Part shown: in pieces, positions 6,632 through 19,115 of the stretch
How positions within the stretch are numbered: position 1 is the first letter of the stretch
How the letters are laid out: the number at the start of each line of letters is the position of its first letter
Source of the DNA: an uncultured Cohaesibacter sp.
GTDB taxonomy: Bacteria; Pseudomonadota; Alphaproteobacteria; Rhizobiales; Cohaesibacteraceae
Reading direction: 5' to 3'
Assembly (NCBI RefSeq): GCF_963666525.1
Contig: NZ_OY762905.1
Span: 3,885,501-3,949,500, forward strand
DNA length: 64,000 nt
Translations under genes and position numbers: made by a program
Notes under the pieces: generated by a model
The model's database searches: none
What the model was told of the DNA's origin: nothing
What the model saw: only the letters and a program-made list of their open reading frames with translations

Positions 6632-8308
6632 TCACATGTTGGGGTACGTCGGCCCGCCACCACCTTCGGGGACGGTCCATGTGATGTTGCCGTTCGGATC
6701 CTTGATGTCACAGGTCTTGCAATGGACGCAGTTTGCCGCATTGATGACATAGGCAGGCGTCTCGCCGCTTTCATCCCATTCATAGACCGCAGCCGGACAG
6801 AAACGCTGGGATAGACCGGCGTAGACATCATGTTCGGAGCTTTTCTGCAGGGCGCTGTCAGCCACCACCAGATGGCAAGGCTGATCCTCTTCGTGGTTGG
6901 CACCGGAGAGATAGACCGAACTCAGGCGGTCGAAGGTGAGCTTGCCATCGGGCTTGGGATAGTCGATCGGCTTGCACTGGGCTGCGGGCAGGGTCGCCTT
7001 GGCGTCCGTCTTGCCATGCTTCAGTGTGCCGAAAAACGAGAAGCCGAACAGCTGGTTGGTCCACATGTCGAGCCCGCCGAGTCCGACACCCAGAACCAGG
7101 CCAAACTTGGCCCACAGCGGCTTGACGTTGCGCACCTTGAACAGATCCTTGCCGATCGGCCCCTTGCGCCAGCCTTCCTCAAAGACCACCAACTCGTCAT
7201 TGGCCCGGCCTTCACCAAGCGCATTGACCACGGCATTGGCGGCGAAGATGCCCGAGTCCATTGCGTTGTGGATGCCCTTGATGCGTGGCACGTTGACAAA
7301 ACCGGCCGCACAACCAACCAGAGCCCCGCCGGGGAAGGTGAGGCGCGGAACGGACTGATAGCCACCTTCTGCGATGCAGCGGGCGCCGTAGGAAATGCGC
7401 TTGCCACCTTCAAAAAGCGGTGCAACGGTCGGATGGGTCTTGAAGCGCTGGAATTCCTCGAATGGGGACAGGTACGGGTTCTTGTAGTTGAGATAGACCA
7501 CAAGGCCCACGGCCACCTGATTGTCTTCCATGTGATAGAGGAACGAGCCGCCGCCCGTCGAGCTGTCAAGCGGCCAGCCGAAGGTGTGTTCGATGAGGCC
7601 TTCCTGATGCTTGGCCGGGTCCACTTCCCAGATTTCCTTGATGCCGATGCCGAATTTCGGCACGTCGCAATCCTTGTCGAGCGCGTATTTGGCGATCAGC
7701 TGTTTGGCCAGCGAGCCGCGCACACCTTCGCCGATAAGGGTGTATTTGCCCAGAAGCTCCATGCCGCGCATGTAGGTGTCCTTGGGCTGTCCGTCCTTTC
7801 CCACTCCCATGTCGCCAGTGGCCACGCCACGCAGGGCGCCATTGTCATCATAGAGCAGTTCGGCAGCAGCGAAACCGGGATAGATCTCCACGCCCAGCTC
7901 TTCGGCCTTTTCTGCCAGCCAGCGGCACAGATTGCCGAGGGAAATGATGTAATTGCCTTCATTGTGCATGAAGGGCGGCATGATGAAGCCGGGAAGACCG
8001 ATGGCCCCTGCTGGTCCGAGCAGACGGAACTTGTCCTTCTTGACCGGCACCTTCACCGGGCAGCTGTCATCCTCTTTCCAGTCCGGAATGAGACGGCTGA
8101 GGGCAACCGGGTCGATCACCGCCCCCGAAAGGATGTGGGCACCCACTTCCGAGCCCTTTTCCAGAACTACCACCGAGATCTCTTCATTCTTCTCGGCCGC
8201 CTGTTGTTTGATCCGTATTGCGGCAGACAACCCGGCGGGCCCGGCGCCAACAATAACCACGTCGAATTCCATGCTTTCGCGTTCAGGAAGTTCGCTCACC
8301 TCTGTCAT
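6632..8308 (-). CDS. Electron transfer flavoprotein-ubiquinone oxidoreductase
   Basis: A 558-residue ETF-QO, the membrane-associated enzyme that passes electrons from reduced electron transfer flavoprotein (fatty-acid and amino-acid oxidation) to ubiquinone. The N-terminus has the FAD-binding VIVGAGPAGLSAA (about residues 18-30). The C-terminal ferredoxin-like part has the 4Fe-4S ligands in RFCPAAVYEW and NCVHCKTCD, followed by the usual DPNGNITWTVPEGG ending. Length and order match the family. The start has AAGGACC just upstream. The oddity is its 3' end: the last codons are repeated four more times downstream, interleaved with hairpin elements (6175-6629). The gene itself is intact. ETF subunit genes are not in the window. 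Confidence 0.95.
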   Translation of the reverse strand: MTEVSELPERESMEFDVVIVGAGPAGLSAAIRIKQQAAEKNEEISVVVLEKGSEVGAHILSGAVIDPVALSRLIPDWKEDDSCPVKVPVKKDKFRLLGPAGAIGLPGFIMPPFMHNEGNYIISLGNLCRWLAEKAEELGVEIYPGFAAAELLYDDNGALRGVATGDMGVGKDGQPKDTYMRGMELLGKYTLIGEGVRGSLAKQLIAKYALDKDCDVPKFGIGIKEIWEVDPAKHQEGLIEHTFGWPLDSSTGGGSFLYHMEDNQVAVGLVVYLNYKNPYLSPFEEFQRFKTHPTVAPLFEGGKRISYGARCIAEGGYQSVPRLTFPGGALVGCAAGFVNVPRIKGIHNAMDSGIFAANAVVNALGEGRANDELVVFEEGWRKGPIGKDLFKVRNVKPLWAKFGLVLGVGLGGLDMWTNQLFGFSFFGTLKHGKTDAKATLPAAQCKPIDYPKPDGKLTFDRLSSVYLSGANHEEDQPCHLVVADSALQKSSEHDVYAGLSQRFCPAAVYEWDESGETPAYVINAANCVHCKTCDIKDPNGNITWTVPEGGGGPTYPNM

Positions 8309-8420
8309 GTGCAGGTCCTTTTCATTATCCGGTCGACAGGCTTTCTATCGACACTTATTGCAGTTGGCCCTATAAGGATTACCATTAGCGGAAAAAGAAG
8401 CCCGAATCCAAGTGTTCAAT

Positions 8421-9341
8421 ATGCATAACGTGGTGACAACATCTCATGATCTAAAAGCCCTCCTCGACTGGTACGAGGCGATGGGTGCTGATTGTTTTGT
8501 TGATGCTGCACCGCAAGATCGTTTTGCCGAAAGTCAGCGTCAGATGCTGTTGCGCAAATCGGCACGATCTGCGCCGGTTTCTCCGCAAAACGGGACTTCT
8601 TCCTCGCAAAGTCCTGTCAACAGGAGTACGCCAGCGGCAGCGGGTAATCAATCCCATCCTTCGTTCAATGCTGCATCGCACAATGTTGCGCCCGCCCGGG
8701 CTGGCGCTGCGGCTGCCACGCAGGGTACGGTCGAGGATGCGCGCGCCCTTGCCGCCAATGCCGCAAGCCTTGAAGCACTGAGGGCCACCCTTGACGCCTA
8801 TAACGGTTGCAGCCTGAAATTCTCCGCCAAGTCGCTGGTCTTCGGCGATGGCAACCCCAATGCTGACGTCATGTTCATCGGAGAGGCTCCGGGGCGGGAC
8901 GAGGATCTGCAGGGGGTTCCATTCGTGGGCAGGGCAGGGCAGTTGCTCGACAAGATGATGGCGGCGATCCATCTCGATCGTTCCAGCAGCTACATCACCA
9001 ACATTCTACCCTGGCGCCCACCGGGCAACCGCAAACCGAGCCTTGACGAACAGGCCCTGATGCAGTCCTTCATTCACCGCCATATCGAACTGGTCAATCC
9101 AAAGGTGCTGGTCTTTCTTGGCGGCACGTCGGCCCAGCAGTTGCTGAACAGCAAGGATGGCATCATGCGTCTGCGCGGACGCTGGCGCACCTATGCCATT
9201 GGCGGGCAGGATCGGCCACATCGCGAAATCCCGGCCATGTCCACCCTGCACCCGGCCTTTCTGTTGCGCACGCCTGCCCAGAAGCGGGCTGCCTGGCAGG
9301 ATCTTCTTGAAGTGGCAGCAAAACTCAAAGAGCTGTCCTGA
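8421..9341 (+). CDS. Uracil-DNA glycosylase, family-4-like, without Fe-S cysteines
   Basis: About 306 residues. A poorly conserved, Ala/Ser-rich N-terminal part of roughly 110 residues precedes a uracil-DNA glycosylase domain that removes uracil from DNA. The domain shows [20 protein letters not shown] (motif 1 and uracil-binding loop), [12 protein letters not shown] and, near the end, [11 protein letters not shown] (motif 3 His). Family-4 enzymes usually carry four cysteines for a 4Fe-4S cluster; here only NGCSLK keeps one, plus one near the N-terminus, so a cluster is unlikely. The GTG nine bases upstream is a possible alternative start. It is divergent from ETF-QO and converges on the chemoreceptor. 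Confidence 0.88.
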   Translation: MHNVVTTSHDLKALLDWYEAMGADCFVDAAPQDRFAESQRQMLLRKSARSAPVSPQNGTSSSQSPVNRSTPAAAGNQSHPSFNAASHNVAPARAGAAAATQGTVEDARALAANAASLEALRATLDAYNGCSLKFSAKSLVFGDGNPNADVMFIGEAPGRDEDLQGVPFVGRAGQLLDKMMAAIHLDRSSSYITNILPWRPPGNRKPSLDEQALMQSFIHRHIELVNPKVLVFLGGTSAQQLLNSKDGIMRLRGRWRTYAIGGQDRPHREIPAMSTLHPAFLLRTPAQKRAAWQDLLEVAAKLKELS

Positions 9342-9357
9342 TCATCCGATGTTCCAT

Positions 9358-9395
9358 GAAAAAGGCCGCGACGGGGGTCCCGCGCAGCCTTGTTG
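9358..9395 (-). terminator. Intrinsic terminator of the chemoreceptor gene
   Basis: An imperfect stem, AAGGC-C-GCG / CGC-A-GCCTT, is followed on the minus strand by a run of T. It lies between the convergent chemoreceptor and glycosylase genes and fits best as the end of the chemoreceptor transcript. Confidence 0.65.
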
Positions 9396-9418
9396 TCGTG
9401 TTTGGATGAAACCGGCCG

Positions 9419-11404
9419 TCAGGCGGCGGCCACATCTTCCAGGAACTGGTTGACCAGCGACTGCAGCTCCCGTGTCTGGGACAGCATTTCGTGGGAAACG
9501 GTCAGAACCGACTGGGCCGAGTCAAGGTTGGCTCCGGCGGCCTCTGCAACACTGCCGATATTCTCGGTGATGTTGGCAGCGCCCGCGGCTGCACGCTGCA
9601 CATTCTCGCTGATGTTTTCCGTTGCGCTGCCCTGTTCTTCCACGGCAGCAGCAATCATGTTGGAGGTTGAGCCAACCTCGGTCATGGTCTGGGTAATGGC
9701 GCGAATGGCTTCCACGGCATCATTGGTCTCGGCTTGAATGGCAGAAATCTGGCCCGAAATCTCTTCGGTTGCCTTGCTGGTCTGGTTGGCCAGTTCCTTC
9801 ACCTCCGCAGCCACCACGGCGAACCCGCGACCAGCCTCACCGGCTCGGGCAGCCTCGATCGTGGCATTGAGAGCCAGCAGGTTGGTCTGTTCGGCGATAT
9901 TCTGGATCATGGTCACGACCTCACCGACCTGCTGGGCAGCATTGGCAAGGCTGGAGATCTTCTGGTCAGCAGCGGTTGCCGTATTGACAGCCTTCTGGAT
10001 GACAATGGATGAACTCTCCGTCTGGCGACCGATTTCGCTGATCGAGGCGGACAGTTCCTCGGCGGCGGCGGCGACAGCCTGGAAATGCTCCTGCGCTTCG
10101 TTGGAAGAGCGTTCCACCGCATCGGCCTGCGTTGAGGTCTGGGTCGAGTTGGCCGACAGGGTGCTGGCGATCTCCTCCATGCCCTTGGTCTTTTCGGCAA
10201 CGGCGCTCATGGTCTGCTGTGCAAGGCCCCGGAACTGTTCGATCAGTTCTTCCATCCGGTGCTGGCGGCGCATTCTTTCTTCCTGCTCTTTCTCGGTCGT
10301 CGTCTTCAGACGTTCGCGTTCGATGGCATTCTGGCGGAAGACTTCCACGGCCTTGGCGATGTCGCCCATTTCGTTGCGGGCTTCCACATAGGGGATCTCG
10401 GACTGACGGTCACCCTCTGCCAGATTGTTCATGGAACTGATGATGGTTCGGATCGGCATGACAATGCTGCGTCCGAGCATCAGGGCAAACAGCACGGTGA
10501 GAACGATCGAACCGACCAGCGTTGCCGCAAAAATGTAGGTGACCTGCTGGTCGATCTGGTTCAGCTTTTCTTGCGCCTGATTGTTGCTGTCGCTTGCCAG
10601 TTCACGAATGGAAGCGAACTTGAACGACATCGTGTTGTAGAGCGAATTCATTTCCGATGACATCGAGAACAGCTCGTTCTTCATCGACTGGATCTTGTTG
10701 ATCGTCTCCACATAGGTGTTGACGCCGTCGATGATGGCCTTGCGTGCATCCGGAGACAGCATCGCAGTGGCAACGGCATTGGACATTTCCTTCTGTTTGC
10801 CCTGCAGGTCCGAGAGGATATCGGCGGCAGCCGTCTTGAGGAAGTCCTTTTCCAGATGGCGCATTTCGAGAACGAGGATCATCAGTTGCTGATTGCGCGA
10901 CTTGCGGATGATGTCGTCGACATCCGAGGCGATGCTGTTCAGATCACCCAGCAGGCCGCTATATTCGGACAGGCCGATCTCTGTTTTCTTGTCAACGATC
11001 TTGTGAAAGCTTTCCTTGTCGTCGGATAGTGCCTTGCGCAATTCGGACAGCGCTTCGGTCGTCTTGCCCTCGCTATCGAGCTGCTCGATCTTGTTAAGCA
11101 GGCTGTCTGCATCTTCATAAGCCAGATCGAAGCGGACAGCGAACTTGCGGTCGTTGATCGTCAGAAAATCCGAGGCATTGCTGCGCATGTTCAGAACAGC
11201 GAGGTTGACCTGCTGCACGATATCCTTGATCGACGAGGCCGTCTCGCCTTCCTTGATCGCAGCGGTTCGCATTTGTGAGCCGAGATAGTTGGTCGTTCCA
11301 AGAATGGCCACGCCGAGCAAACAGACAACGGTCAAAGCGGTGATGCGATGGGAAATTTTCAACGATTGCGAGAACGCAACCAGCCTGCGGGATTTGAAAA
11401 ACAT
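9419..11404 (-). CDS. Methyl-accepting chemotaxis protein
   Basis: A 661-residue transmembrane chemoreceptor. One membrane helix at about 22-42 and a second at about 288-311 bracket a long, all-helical periplasmic domain of about 245 residues. That length fits the two-bundle HBM type, which binds small organic acids in Pseudomonas receptors; this subtype is an inference. A HAMP domain follows (about 312-365), then the cytoplasmic coiled coil with the highly conserved hairpin tip [19 protein letters not shown] and [15 protein letters not shown]. No C-terminal NWETF-like CheR tether is present; the protein ends FLEDVAAA. It presumably signals to CheA and the CheY/CheZ pair encoded nearby. Confidence 0.93.
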   Translation of the reverse strand: MFFKSRRLVAFSQSLKISHRITALTVVCLLGVAILGTTNYLGSQMRTAAIKEGETASSIKDIVQQVNLAVLNMRSNASDFLTINDRKFAVRFDLAYEDADSLLNKIEQLDSEGKTTEALSELRKALSDDKESFHKIVDKKTEIGLSEYSGLLGDLNSIASDVDDIIRKSRNQQLMILVLEMRHLEKDFLKTAAADILSDLQGKQKEMSNAVATAMLSPDARKAIIDGVNTYVETINKIQSMKNELFSMSSEMNSLYNTMSFKFASIRELASDSNNQAQEKLNQIDQQVTYIFAATLVGSIVLTVLFALMLGRSIVMPIRTIISSMNNLAEGDRQSEIPYVEARNEMGDIAKAVEVFRQNAIERERLKTTTEKEQEERMRRQHRMEELIEQFRGLAQQTMSAVAEKTKGMEEIASTLSANSTQTSTQADAVERSSNEAQEHFQAVAAAAEELSASISEIGRQTESSSIVIQKAVNTATAADQKISSLANAAQQVGEVVTMIQNIAEQTNLLALNATIEAARAGEAGRGFAVVAAEVKELANQTSKATEEISGQISAIQAETNDAVEAIRAITQTMTEVGSTSNMIAAAVEEQGSATENISENVQRAAAGAANITENIGSVAEAAGANLDSAQSVLTVSHEMLSQTRELQSLVNQFLEDVAAA

Positions 11405-11822
11405 GAGAGCACCGAATAAGTGAGGAAATTCGAGAGGGCTGAATTCTGGTTGTATTTTGTCAGAAGGATCTAAAAAAATAATTTACAGAATAAATAGGAA
11501 TATCAAGATGTGTTCCGTGATGTAGTAAAACCTGGAATAATATTGTTTTCAGTGCCGTAGTGGTGCTATTTGAGGTTGTTCTAAACTGTAAGGGCCCAAT
11601 TTACCCCTCTCAGACATCCTCAGACACAAGATTTCGTTGCGAAAATTCAATCGGGGAGAAGACGTTTACCGGATCTTTTGAAGGAAGCACAAAAAACGGG
11701 CCCCGAAGGGCCCGATTAATGCAGTTTGTGTCGTGAGTTCTGAACTGTCTGGCTTTCTTCAAGCCACCCCCTTGCGGGGAAGAGCAGGCGGCGGGCCGCC
11801 GCCGGAATTCCTGAGCGCGCGA
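11405..11822. other. Intergenic region between chemoreceptor and hydrolase genes
   Basis: An AT-rich half (11405-11600) lies upstream of the chemoreceptor and should contain its promoter on the minus strand. The other half holds the terminator of the cell-wall hydrolase gene at 11691-11714. No gene recognised. Confidence 0.5.
11691..11714 (-). terminator. Intrinsic terminator of the cell-wall hydrolase gene
   Basis: A perfect 7-bp stem CGGGCCC / GGGCCCG with a CGAA (minus strand TTCG) tetraloop is followed by six T on the minus strand, about 110 bases after the hydrolase stop codon. Confidence 0.88.
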
Positions 11823-13541
11823 TCAGCTCCAGCCGCCGCCGTAGGTTTTGTAGAAGATATGAAGTCCGATCTTGTCAGCCTTTTTCATCGTCTTGGCCCA
11901 TTTGGGACGGACATAGGTCGCATGATAGTGGGTCGCTGAGCCGACGTCTTTGAGCCAGACTTCCTCGTTGATCACTTCATTGGCCAGCTTCACGGCCAGA
12001 TCCCAGGCTTTTTTGGAGCGGACGCGATCCGGAATGCCGTCACAGGCGAAGGAGAACTGGCAGGCGTTGCGCATGTTCTGGTTTTGATAGACCACGCCGC
12101 AAATGGAATCCGGATAGGCCGGGTTCTTGACGCGGTTCATCACGACCTGGGCAACGGCGATCTGGCCGGTTTCCGGTTCGGAACGGCTTTCAAAATAGAT
12201 GGCGTTGGCAAGGCAGGTCTTCTGCTTGCTTGTGTAGGAAGACTTCGGAAGCTTGTTCGTTACCCAGGCATGCTCGCCACGGGCATCGATCTTGGCCTTC
12301 TTGGGGCTGGAGAAATTGAACCAGCTTGCCCAGCGGGACTTCTTCTTTGTTGGTTCTTCCTCGTCGGTATCGGCGAGTTTGGCCAGCTTCAGCTCAGCGC
12401 GACGTGCCTGGCTGCGGGCGAGGGTCAACGGAACCGCCTTTTCCTGTGCCGCCTGCTGCGTGCTTTCGGTCTCTTCGGCCGCATGCGGCTCGGCATCGGC
12501 TACGATGGGAGAAATATCAAGCGGCTTACTGACCTTGGGTAATGGCTGGGCGACTTCAACAGATGCGGAAGAATATGGAACCCGAACACGGGGCAGGGCG
12601 TTGATCGGGGGCAGAGAGGCGAGTTGTGTTGCGCCATTGCCGGTTGCCTTGGTCGAGCCGTCGTCGCCGGTGCTGTTGTAATCGTCGATCGCGTCGATCA
12701 CGGTCACCTGATTGTCTTCGCTGATCGCTCCCTTGCGCTGTTCAGTGAGGATGGCTTCGAACGGAGCCTCGGTGCTGTCGGAGGTCGGCGCATAGGCAAG
12801 AGCGGTCGAGCCGGTAACGGTCGGGTCAACCGCTTCGGTGGTCCCGGTGTCGGTGCCATTCTGCGCATACATCATGTCCGGGCCATCCGTAAAGCCATCG
12901 GACTTGAGGAAATGCTGTGCATCGGCCATGACCATGGTCAGGTCATCTGCAGGCTCAAAGGTCAGTTTCGGCAGGGCCTCGTTACTTTCCTCTGCCACAG
13001 GGCTTGCCATGTGCCAGACGGAACCCGACCAGTTCAGGGCGATGTCGCGACGACCGTGAGCAACCTTGAACGGCTCCCAGGTCCAGCTGCGGCGGCGATC
13101 ACCCTTGCGGCCTGCATCGACCGTGAGAGTCGGTTCCAGATCAGACAATCTGGCAACATCGTAAGATTGCTGGGAGCGGATGTCCGGCGCTTTGTCCAAA
13201 GGCTCGGAAATCTGGATATAGGTACCCTTGCGAAACTGGTCAGACGGAGCGCTGTCACCTGTTCCCGCAGGAGCGAAAGAAGCGGTTTGGACGGGGAGTG
13301 GAGGCTCAGAAGATCCGGATGCGCTTGCCCGGGCCGGCTGCTGACTGGCTGCGCCTTGCCGTGGCATGAAGGCTTGTTCGTAAGTCTCCGCGGTCCAGCC
13401 CTGCTTTCGAAGATCGGCCAAGGAGACCGCAGCAGATCTGTCTTCGTCGAGAGATTGAGTGAAAGAAAGGACCAATGCGGTACCGATCATCAGACAGGTG
13501 GTCAGACCAAGGCTCTTTTGGCCAAGCAAGGATTTCGACAT
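11823..13541 (-). CDS. SleB/CwlJ-type cell-wall hydrolase
   Basis: About 572 residues. An N-terminal hydrophobic segment (TTCLMIGTALVLSF) acts as a signal or anchor. A long low-complexity acidic and Ser/Thr-rich region of about 400 residues follows, and then a C-terminal hydrolase-2 domain of about 130 residues. That domain has the SleB/CwlJ pattern: CLANAIYFESRSEPETGQIA with the catalytic-type Glu, VVMNRVKNPAYPDSICGVVY, CQFSFACDG, and SATHYHATYVRPKW. Such domains cleave peptidoglycan and in alphaproteobacteria act in wall remodelling, not in spore germination. An upstream in-frame start 24 bases earlier is possible; MSKSLL is preferred. It has its own terminator. Confidence 0.88.
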   Translation of the reverse strand: MSKSLLGQKSLGLTTCLMIGTALVLSFTQSLDEDRSAAVSLADLRKQGWTAETYEQAFMPRQGAASQQPARASASGSSEPPLPVQTASFAPAGTGDSAPSDQFRKGTYIQISEPLDKAPDIRSQQSYDVARLSDLEPTLTVDAGRKGDRRRSWTWEPFKVAHGRRDIALNWSGSVWHMASPVAEESNEALPKLTFEPADDLTMVMADAQHFLKSDGFTDGPDMMYAQNGTDTGTTEAVDPTVTGSTALAYAPTSDSTEAPFEAILTEQRKGAISEDNQVTVIDAIDDYNSTGDDGSTKATGNGATQLASLPPINALPRVRVPYSSASVEVAQPLPKVSKPLDISPIVADAEPHAAEETESTQQAAQEKAVPLTLARSQARRAELKLAKLADTDEEEPTKKKSRWASWFNFSSPKKAKIDARGEHAWVTNKLPKSSYTSKQKTCLANAIYFESRSEPETGQIAVAQVVMNRVKNPAYPDSICGVVYQNQNMRNACQFSFACDGIPDRVRSKKAWDLAVKLANEVINEEVWLKDVGSATHYHATYVRPKWAKTMKKADKIGLHIFYKTYGGGWS

Positions 13542-13938
13542 TCTGTCACCAACTACACAACGCAACTATTACACTCTATCGCATGCCCGCATTGATACTC
13601 GGGGGCTGCGCACGCACAGAAACCGGAAAACCGACCGATCCATAGAGGCAATAATGCACCATTAACCTTGAAAGAGCGTTAACGATGCAATTGTCGTTAA
13701 AAAACCATAAGCGAGCCCCTAACCGGCCAATGCGGCAAACCTTGGGCAGGAAAAATTTTCTCTAGTAAAAAATGACAATGCGTTGCATTTTGCGGCTCGA
13801 ATATGTGGAGGAAAGTGGCAATTCGGGTTCCGAAAAGATTTCTGGCGATGGAATTTGTTCTGGTCGCCAATGCACATTTCCGGTTGTATTGATTCTGAAC
13901 GGTCATTATTTGGCGGCAAATGATTCGGGCGCCAGGAT
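13542..13938. other. Intergenic region upstream of the hydrolase gene
   Basis: About 400 bases between the hydrolase start and the terminator of the 6S-like RNA candidate. TTAAC words occur near 13662-13712, but not in the TTAA-N7-TTAA spacing of a CtrA site. No gene recognised. Confidence 0.4.
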
Positions 13939-14124
13939 AAAAAAATGCCCGGAACCCTGAAAAGGGTCCGGGCAAGTAATACCTAAAAGCCCGCTCTTCC
14001 GTTTGGTTCAAACCAGCAAAGAACTTCAAACGTAGGAGGCGATTGTCAGAACAGTCCCCGCAGAATGTCCGCACTACACCTAGAGCCAAATAAGGTGACG
14101 CTCCCCCGAGCATGCCTTTAGGCA
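13939..14124 (-). ncRNA. Structured small RNA candidate, 6S-like
   Basis: Read on the minus strand, CCTAAAGGC..GCTC (from 14122) pairs with GAGC..GCTTTTAGG (to 13982) to form a closing helix of about 15 bp with one mismatch and two G-U pairs, enclosing about 110 nt. Directly after it comes a strong intrinsic terminator: stem TGCCCGG/CCGGGCA plus ACCCT/AGGGT, loop of four, then seven T (13939-13974). The segment is more GC-rich than its surroundings and has no credible protein. A long end-to-end closing helix, overall size and the TTTGAACCAA word recall 6S RNA, the RNA polymerase-binding regulator, but I cannot confirm the family by eye. Confidence 0.5.
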
Positions 14125-14369
14125 ATTCAAATCTAACTGGAAATGAATATTAAATCACCCCAAAATTATACCTTTTCGCGTTTTAAATTGCATAATTTAC
14201 CAAATTTCCAATAGGGAAAAGTTATAAATAGAAAAATTTTCCCATAATACGAGGTCTAACATCCCAAAACGCAAGTGTTCGCCACGAATATTTTCCTCCA
14301 TGCCGAACTGAATTGGCTCATACCAATAAATCCCGATACCGACGATGTATGGAAGCGTTTCAGGCAATT
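14125..14369. other. AT-rich region between MeaB and the RNA candidate
   Basis: About 245 AT-rich bases after the MeaB stop codon and before the RNA candidate. It probably carries the promoter of that RNA on the minus strand; I cannot assign -35 and -10 boxes with confidence. Confidence 0.4.
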
Positions 14370-15383
14370 TTAACCATCGGCTTTTATTTGCAGCCGACCA
14401 GTTTCACAAGTCTCCCACTTTTTTGCAAGTCTTTGTGACAGATCTTCCGAGATCAACTTTTCGGCCATGAATGGACCGCCAGCCCGATTTATGAAATCCC
14501 GTGCGTTGATCTGTGCGAGACCGATCTCGCCGAACTTTCTGCGGATGCGATCCAGTAACCATATTGTTGCCTGATCCTGACGAATTGTCAGGAATTTCTC
14601 GCTTTCCAGCAAACTGCCGTAGTGCCGATCAATTTCTGCTATAAGTTGTTGTAACCCTGTATCATCGAAGGCTGATACCAGCAGCACGGGTACGGTCCAG
14701 TCCTTGTCCTTGCGCATGGTCAGCGACAGGGCTCCTTCGAGGTCGGCCTTGGCACGCGTGGCAAGCTTGCCGACATCCGCCTTGGTAACGACGATGACAT
14801 CGGGCAGTTCCATTACGCCTGCCTTCATGAATTGCAGGCTGTCGCCCGAGCCCGGCTGGATGCAGAGAATCACGGTATCCGTGGCAAACGCGATATCGGC
14901 TTCGGACTGACCGATGCCGACGCTTTCCACCAGCACCCTGTCGAACAATGCCCGCATGAGCACTATGGCAGCAACTGCCTCATTCGAGAGCCCCCCCAGG
15001 CGATCTCGTGCAGCCATGGAGCGAACAAAAATGTCCTTGTCGCTCGGGTCCGTGTCAAGCCGCGTGCGGTCGCCCAGTAGAGCGCCCTGCGAAAAGCGGG
15101 AGGACGGGTCCACGGCCAGAACGCCCACCCGCTCACCATTGGCGCGCCAGTGACGGATGATGGCATTGGTCAAGGTTGACTTGCCAACGCCCGGTGGGCC
15201 GGTCAGCCCAACAACATGCGCCCTTGCATTGCACGCCGCTTCGTCCAGAAGACGGGCCACGGCAAGGCTGCCATCTTCTGCTTCCAGCGCGCTGAGTGCT
15301 CGCGCCAAAGCCTTCTTGCCTCCATCGCGGATGGCGTCGAGGGTGAGGGCAGAGGCGTTGCTGGCAACTGATGTTGTGGTCAT
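14370..15383 (-). CDS. meaB: MeaB-type GTPase, methylmalonyl-CoA mutase chaperone
   Basis: A 337-residue G3E-family GTPase of the MeaB/ArgK type, which protects and loads cobalamin into methylmalonyl-CoA mutase. The P-loop GPPGVGKST lies at residues 62-70, followed by VLAVDPSSRFSQGALLGDRTR (switch region) and DVIVVTKADVGK, which contains the base-specificity element. The length is typical. The mutase genes are not in the window, so its partner must be encoded elsewhere. It stands alone between the LysE gene and the 6S-like RNA candidate. Confidence 0.92.
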   Translation of the reverse strand: MTTTSVASNASALTLDAIRDGGKKALARALSALEAEDGSLAVARLLDEAACNARAHVVGLTGPPGVGKSTLTNAIIRHWRANGERVGVLAVDPSSRFSQGALLGDRTRLDTDPSDKDIFVRSMAARDRLGGLSNEAVAAIVLMRALFDRVLVESVGIGQSEADIAFATDTVILCIQPGSGDSLQFMKAGVMELPDVIVVTKADVGKLATRAKADLEGALSLTMRKDKDWTVPVLLVSAFDDTGLQQLIAEIDRHYGSLLESEKFLTIRQDQATIWLLDRIRRKFGEIGLAQINARDFINRAGGPFMAEKLISEDLSQRLAKKWETCETGRLQIKADG

Positions 15384-15541
15384 GGATCCCGGTTTCGGCG
15401 TTTCAGACTTTGCCTTATCGCTTAACCAGATGACCCGGAGGAGGCCAGACAGACGTTAGACGTAGAACTCCTGATGGGGGTGACCCATGCAGACGCGGCG
15501 CAGCTTTCGGCGCTGCTGCTCGATGCTGCATCAATCAGGGC

Positions 15542-16171
15542 TCAGAACAGCGTTTGGCCAGCCTGCCAGATGAGCATGCCGCCCCAGAAAGTGAGCAGAG
15601 CTCCGGAGCCGAAATCAACCGCCTGCATGAACCGGTCCGAGACCAGCCCGCGCAGCAGCGACGTGATGCCGACCAGAATGAACCACCACAGGGCCGAGCC
15701 GCAGAAGACGCCGAGCACCAGCCAGTAGGCGGCACCGGGGCCGCTCTCTGCCCCTTTGGACAGGCCGGAAATCATGCCGATGAAGGCGATGATGGTCGCG
15801 GGGTTGGAAACTGTCAGCAGGAAGGTGGTACCGTAAGCCTTGAGTGGAGCGTGGGCAGGAGGAGCCGAAGCGGCATTGTGGCCCTGAGGCTGAAAGCCAC
15901 GCAGGAATGTGCTGACGCCGAGATAGAGGATCAGCAACCCGCCGCCAAGTCGCATCCAGTCGCCGTGGCTGACTAGCAGGCCGGACACTGAAAGCCCCAT
16001 TGCGGTGATGAGCCCGTACAGGCCGTCGGCAGTTGCCGCACCCATGCCGGTGGCGATGCCGATGAGCCGTCCGTCCCGCAAGGTGCGACGGATGCACAAG
16101 AGGCCGATCGGCCCGACAGGCGCCGCTATGGCAAGGCCAATTAGGGTTCCCTGTAGATAGACACTGGTCAT
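15542..16171 (-). CDS. LysE/RhtB family amino-acid exporter
   Basis: About 209 residues with roughly six hydrophobic segments. The N-terminus GLAIAAPVGPIGLLCIRRTL is the LysE/RhtB signature, and SNPATIIAFIGMISG is the second conserved block. Proteins of this family export lysine, homoserine, threonine or cysteine metabolites; the substrate is not decidable here. The ATG at 16171 starts directly at the first conserved helix; an extension to 16234 exists but lacks similarity. It lies between meaB and ppdK on the same strand. Confidence 0.9.
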   Translation of the reverse strand: MTSVYLQGTLIGLAIAAPVGPIGLLCIRRTLRDGRLIGIATGMGAATADGLYGLITAMGLSVSGLLVSHGDWMRLGGGLLILYLGVSTFLRGFQPQGHNAASAPPAHAPLKAYGTTFLLTVSNPATIIAFIGMISGLSKGAESGPGAAYWLVLGVFCGSALWWFILVGITSLLRGLVSDRFMQAVDFGSGALLTFWGGMLIWQAGQTLF

Positions 16172-16442
16172 GCTGCTGGTCCGGCTCGGAAAGGGTCCCC
16201 CACCGCGTTGGTCTCTGGTGCGAAGAGGGGTCAAGGCTGCTGTTTACACCGGATAGTTTATGGTAGAATTTGCTAAAAAGGCAATATTATATTGATATGT
16301 CAGATGAAATACATAATTTTTGCGGAATTGTAGAAAATTTCCGCATGTTTTATGGCTTGGCCTGTGCGCCATTGCCGCTGGGCCGAAATTTTTGCGGCTT
16401 GAGGCGGTGCCGACAAGGTCCGACCCCGCCCCGTTGCGTCTG

Positions 16443-19115
<2,673 letters not shown>

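Noticed and set aside
6830-8428. 532-codon plus-strand open frame antisense to ETF-QO
   Set aside because: A shadow of the ETF-QO gene without recognisable domains.
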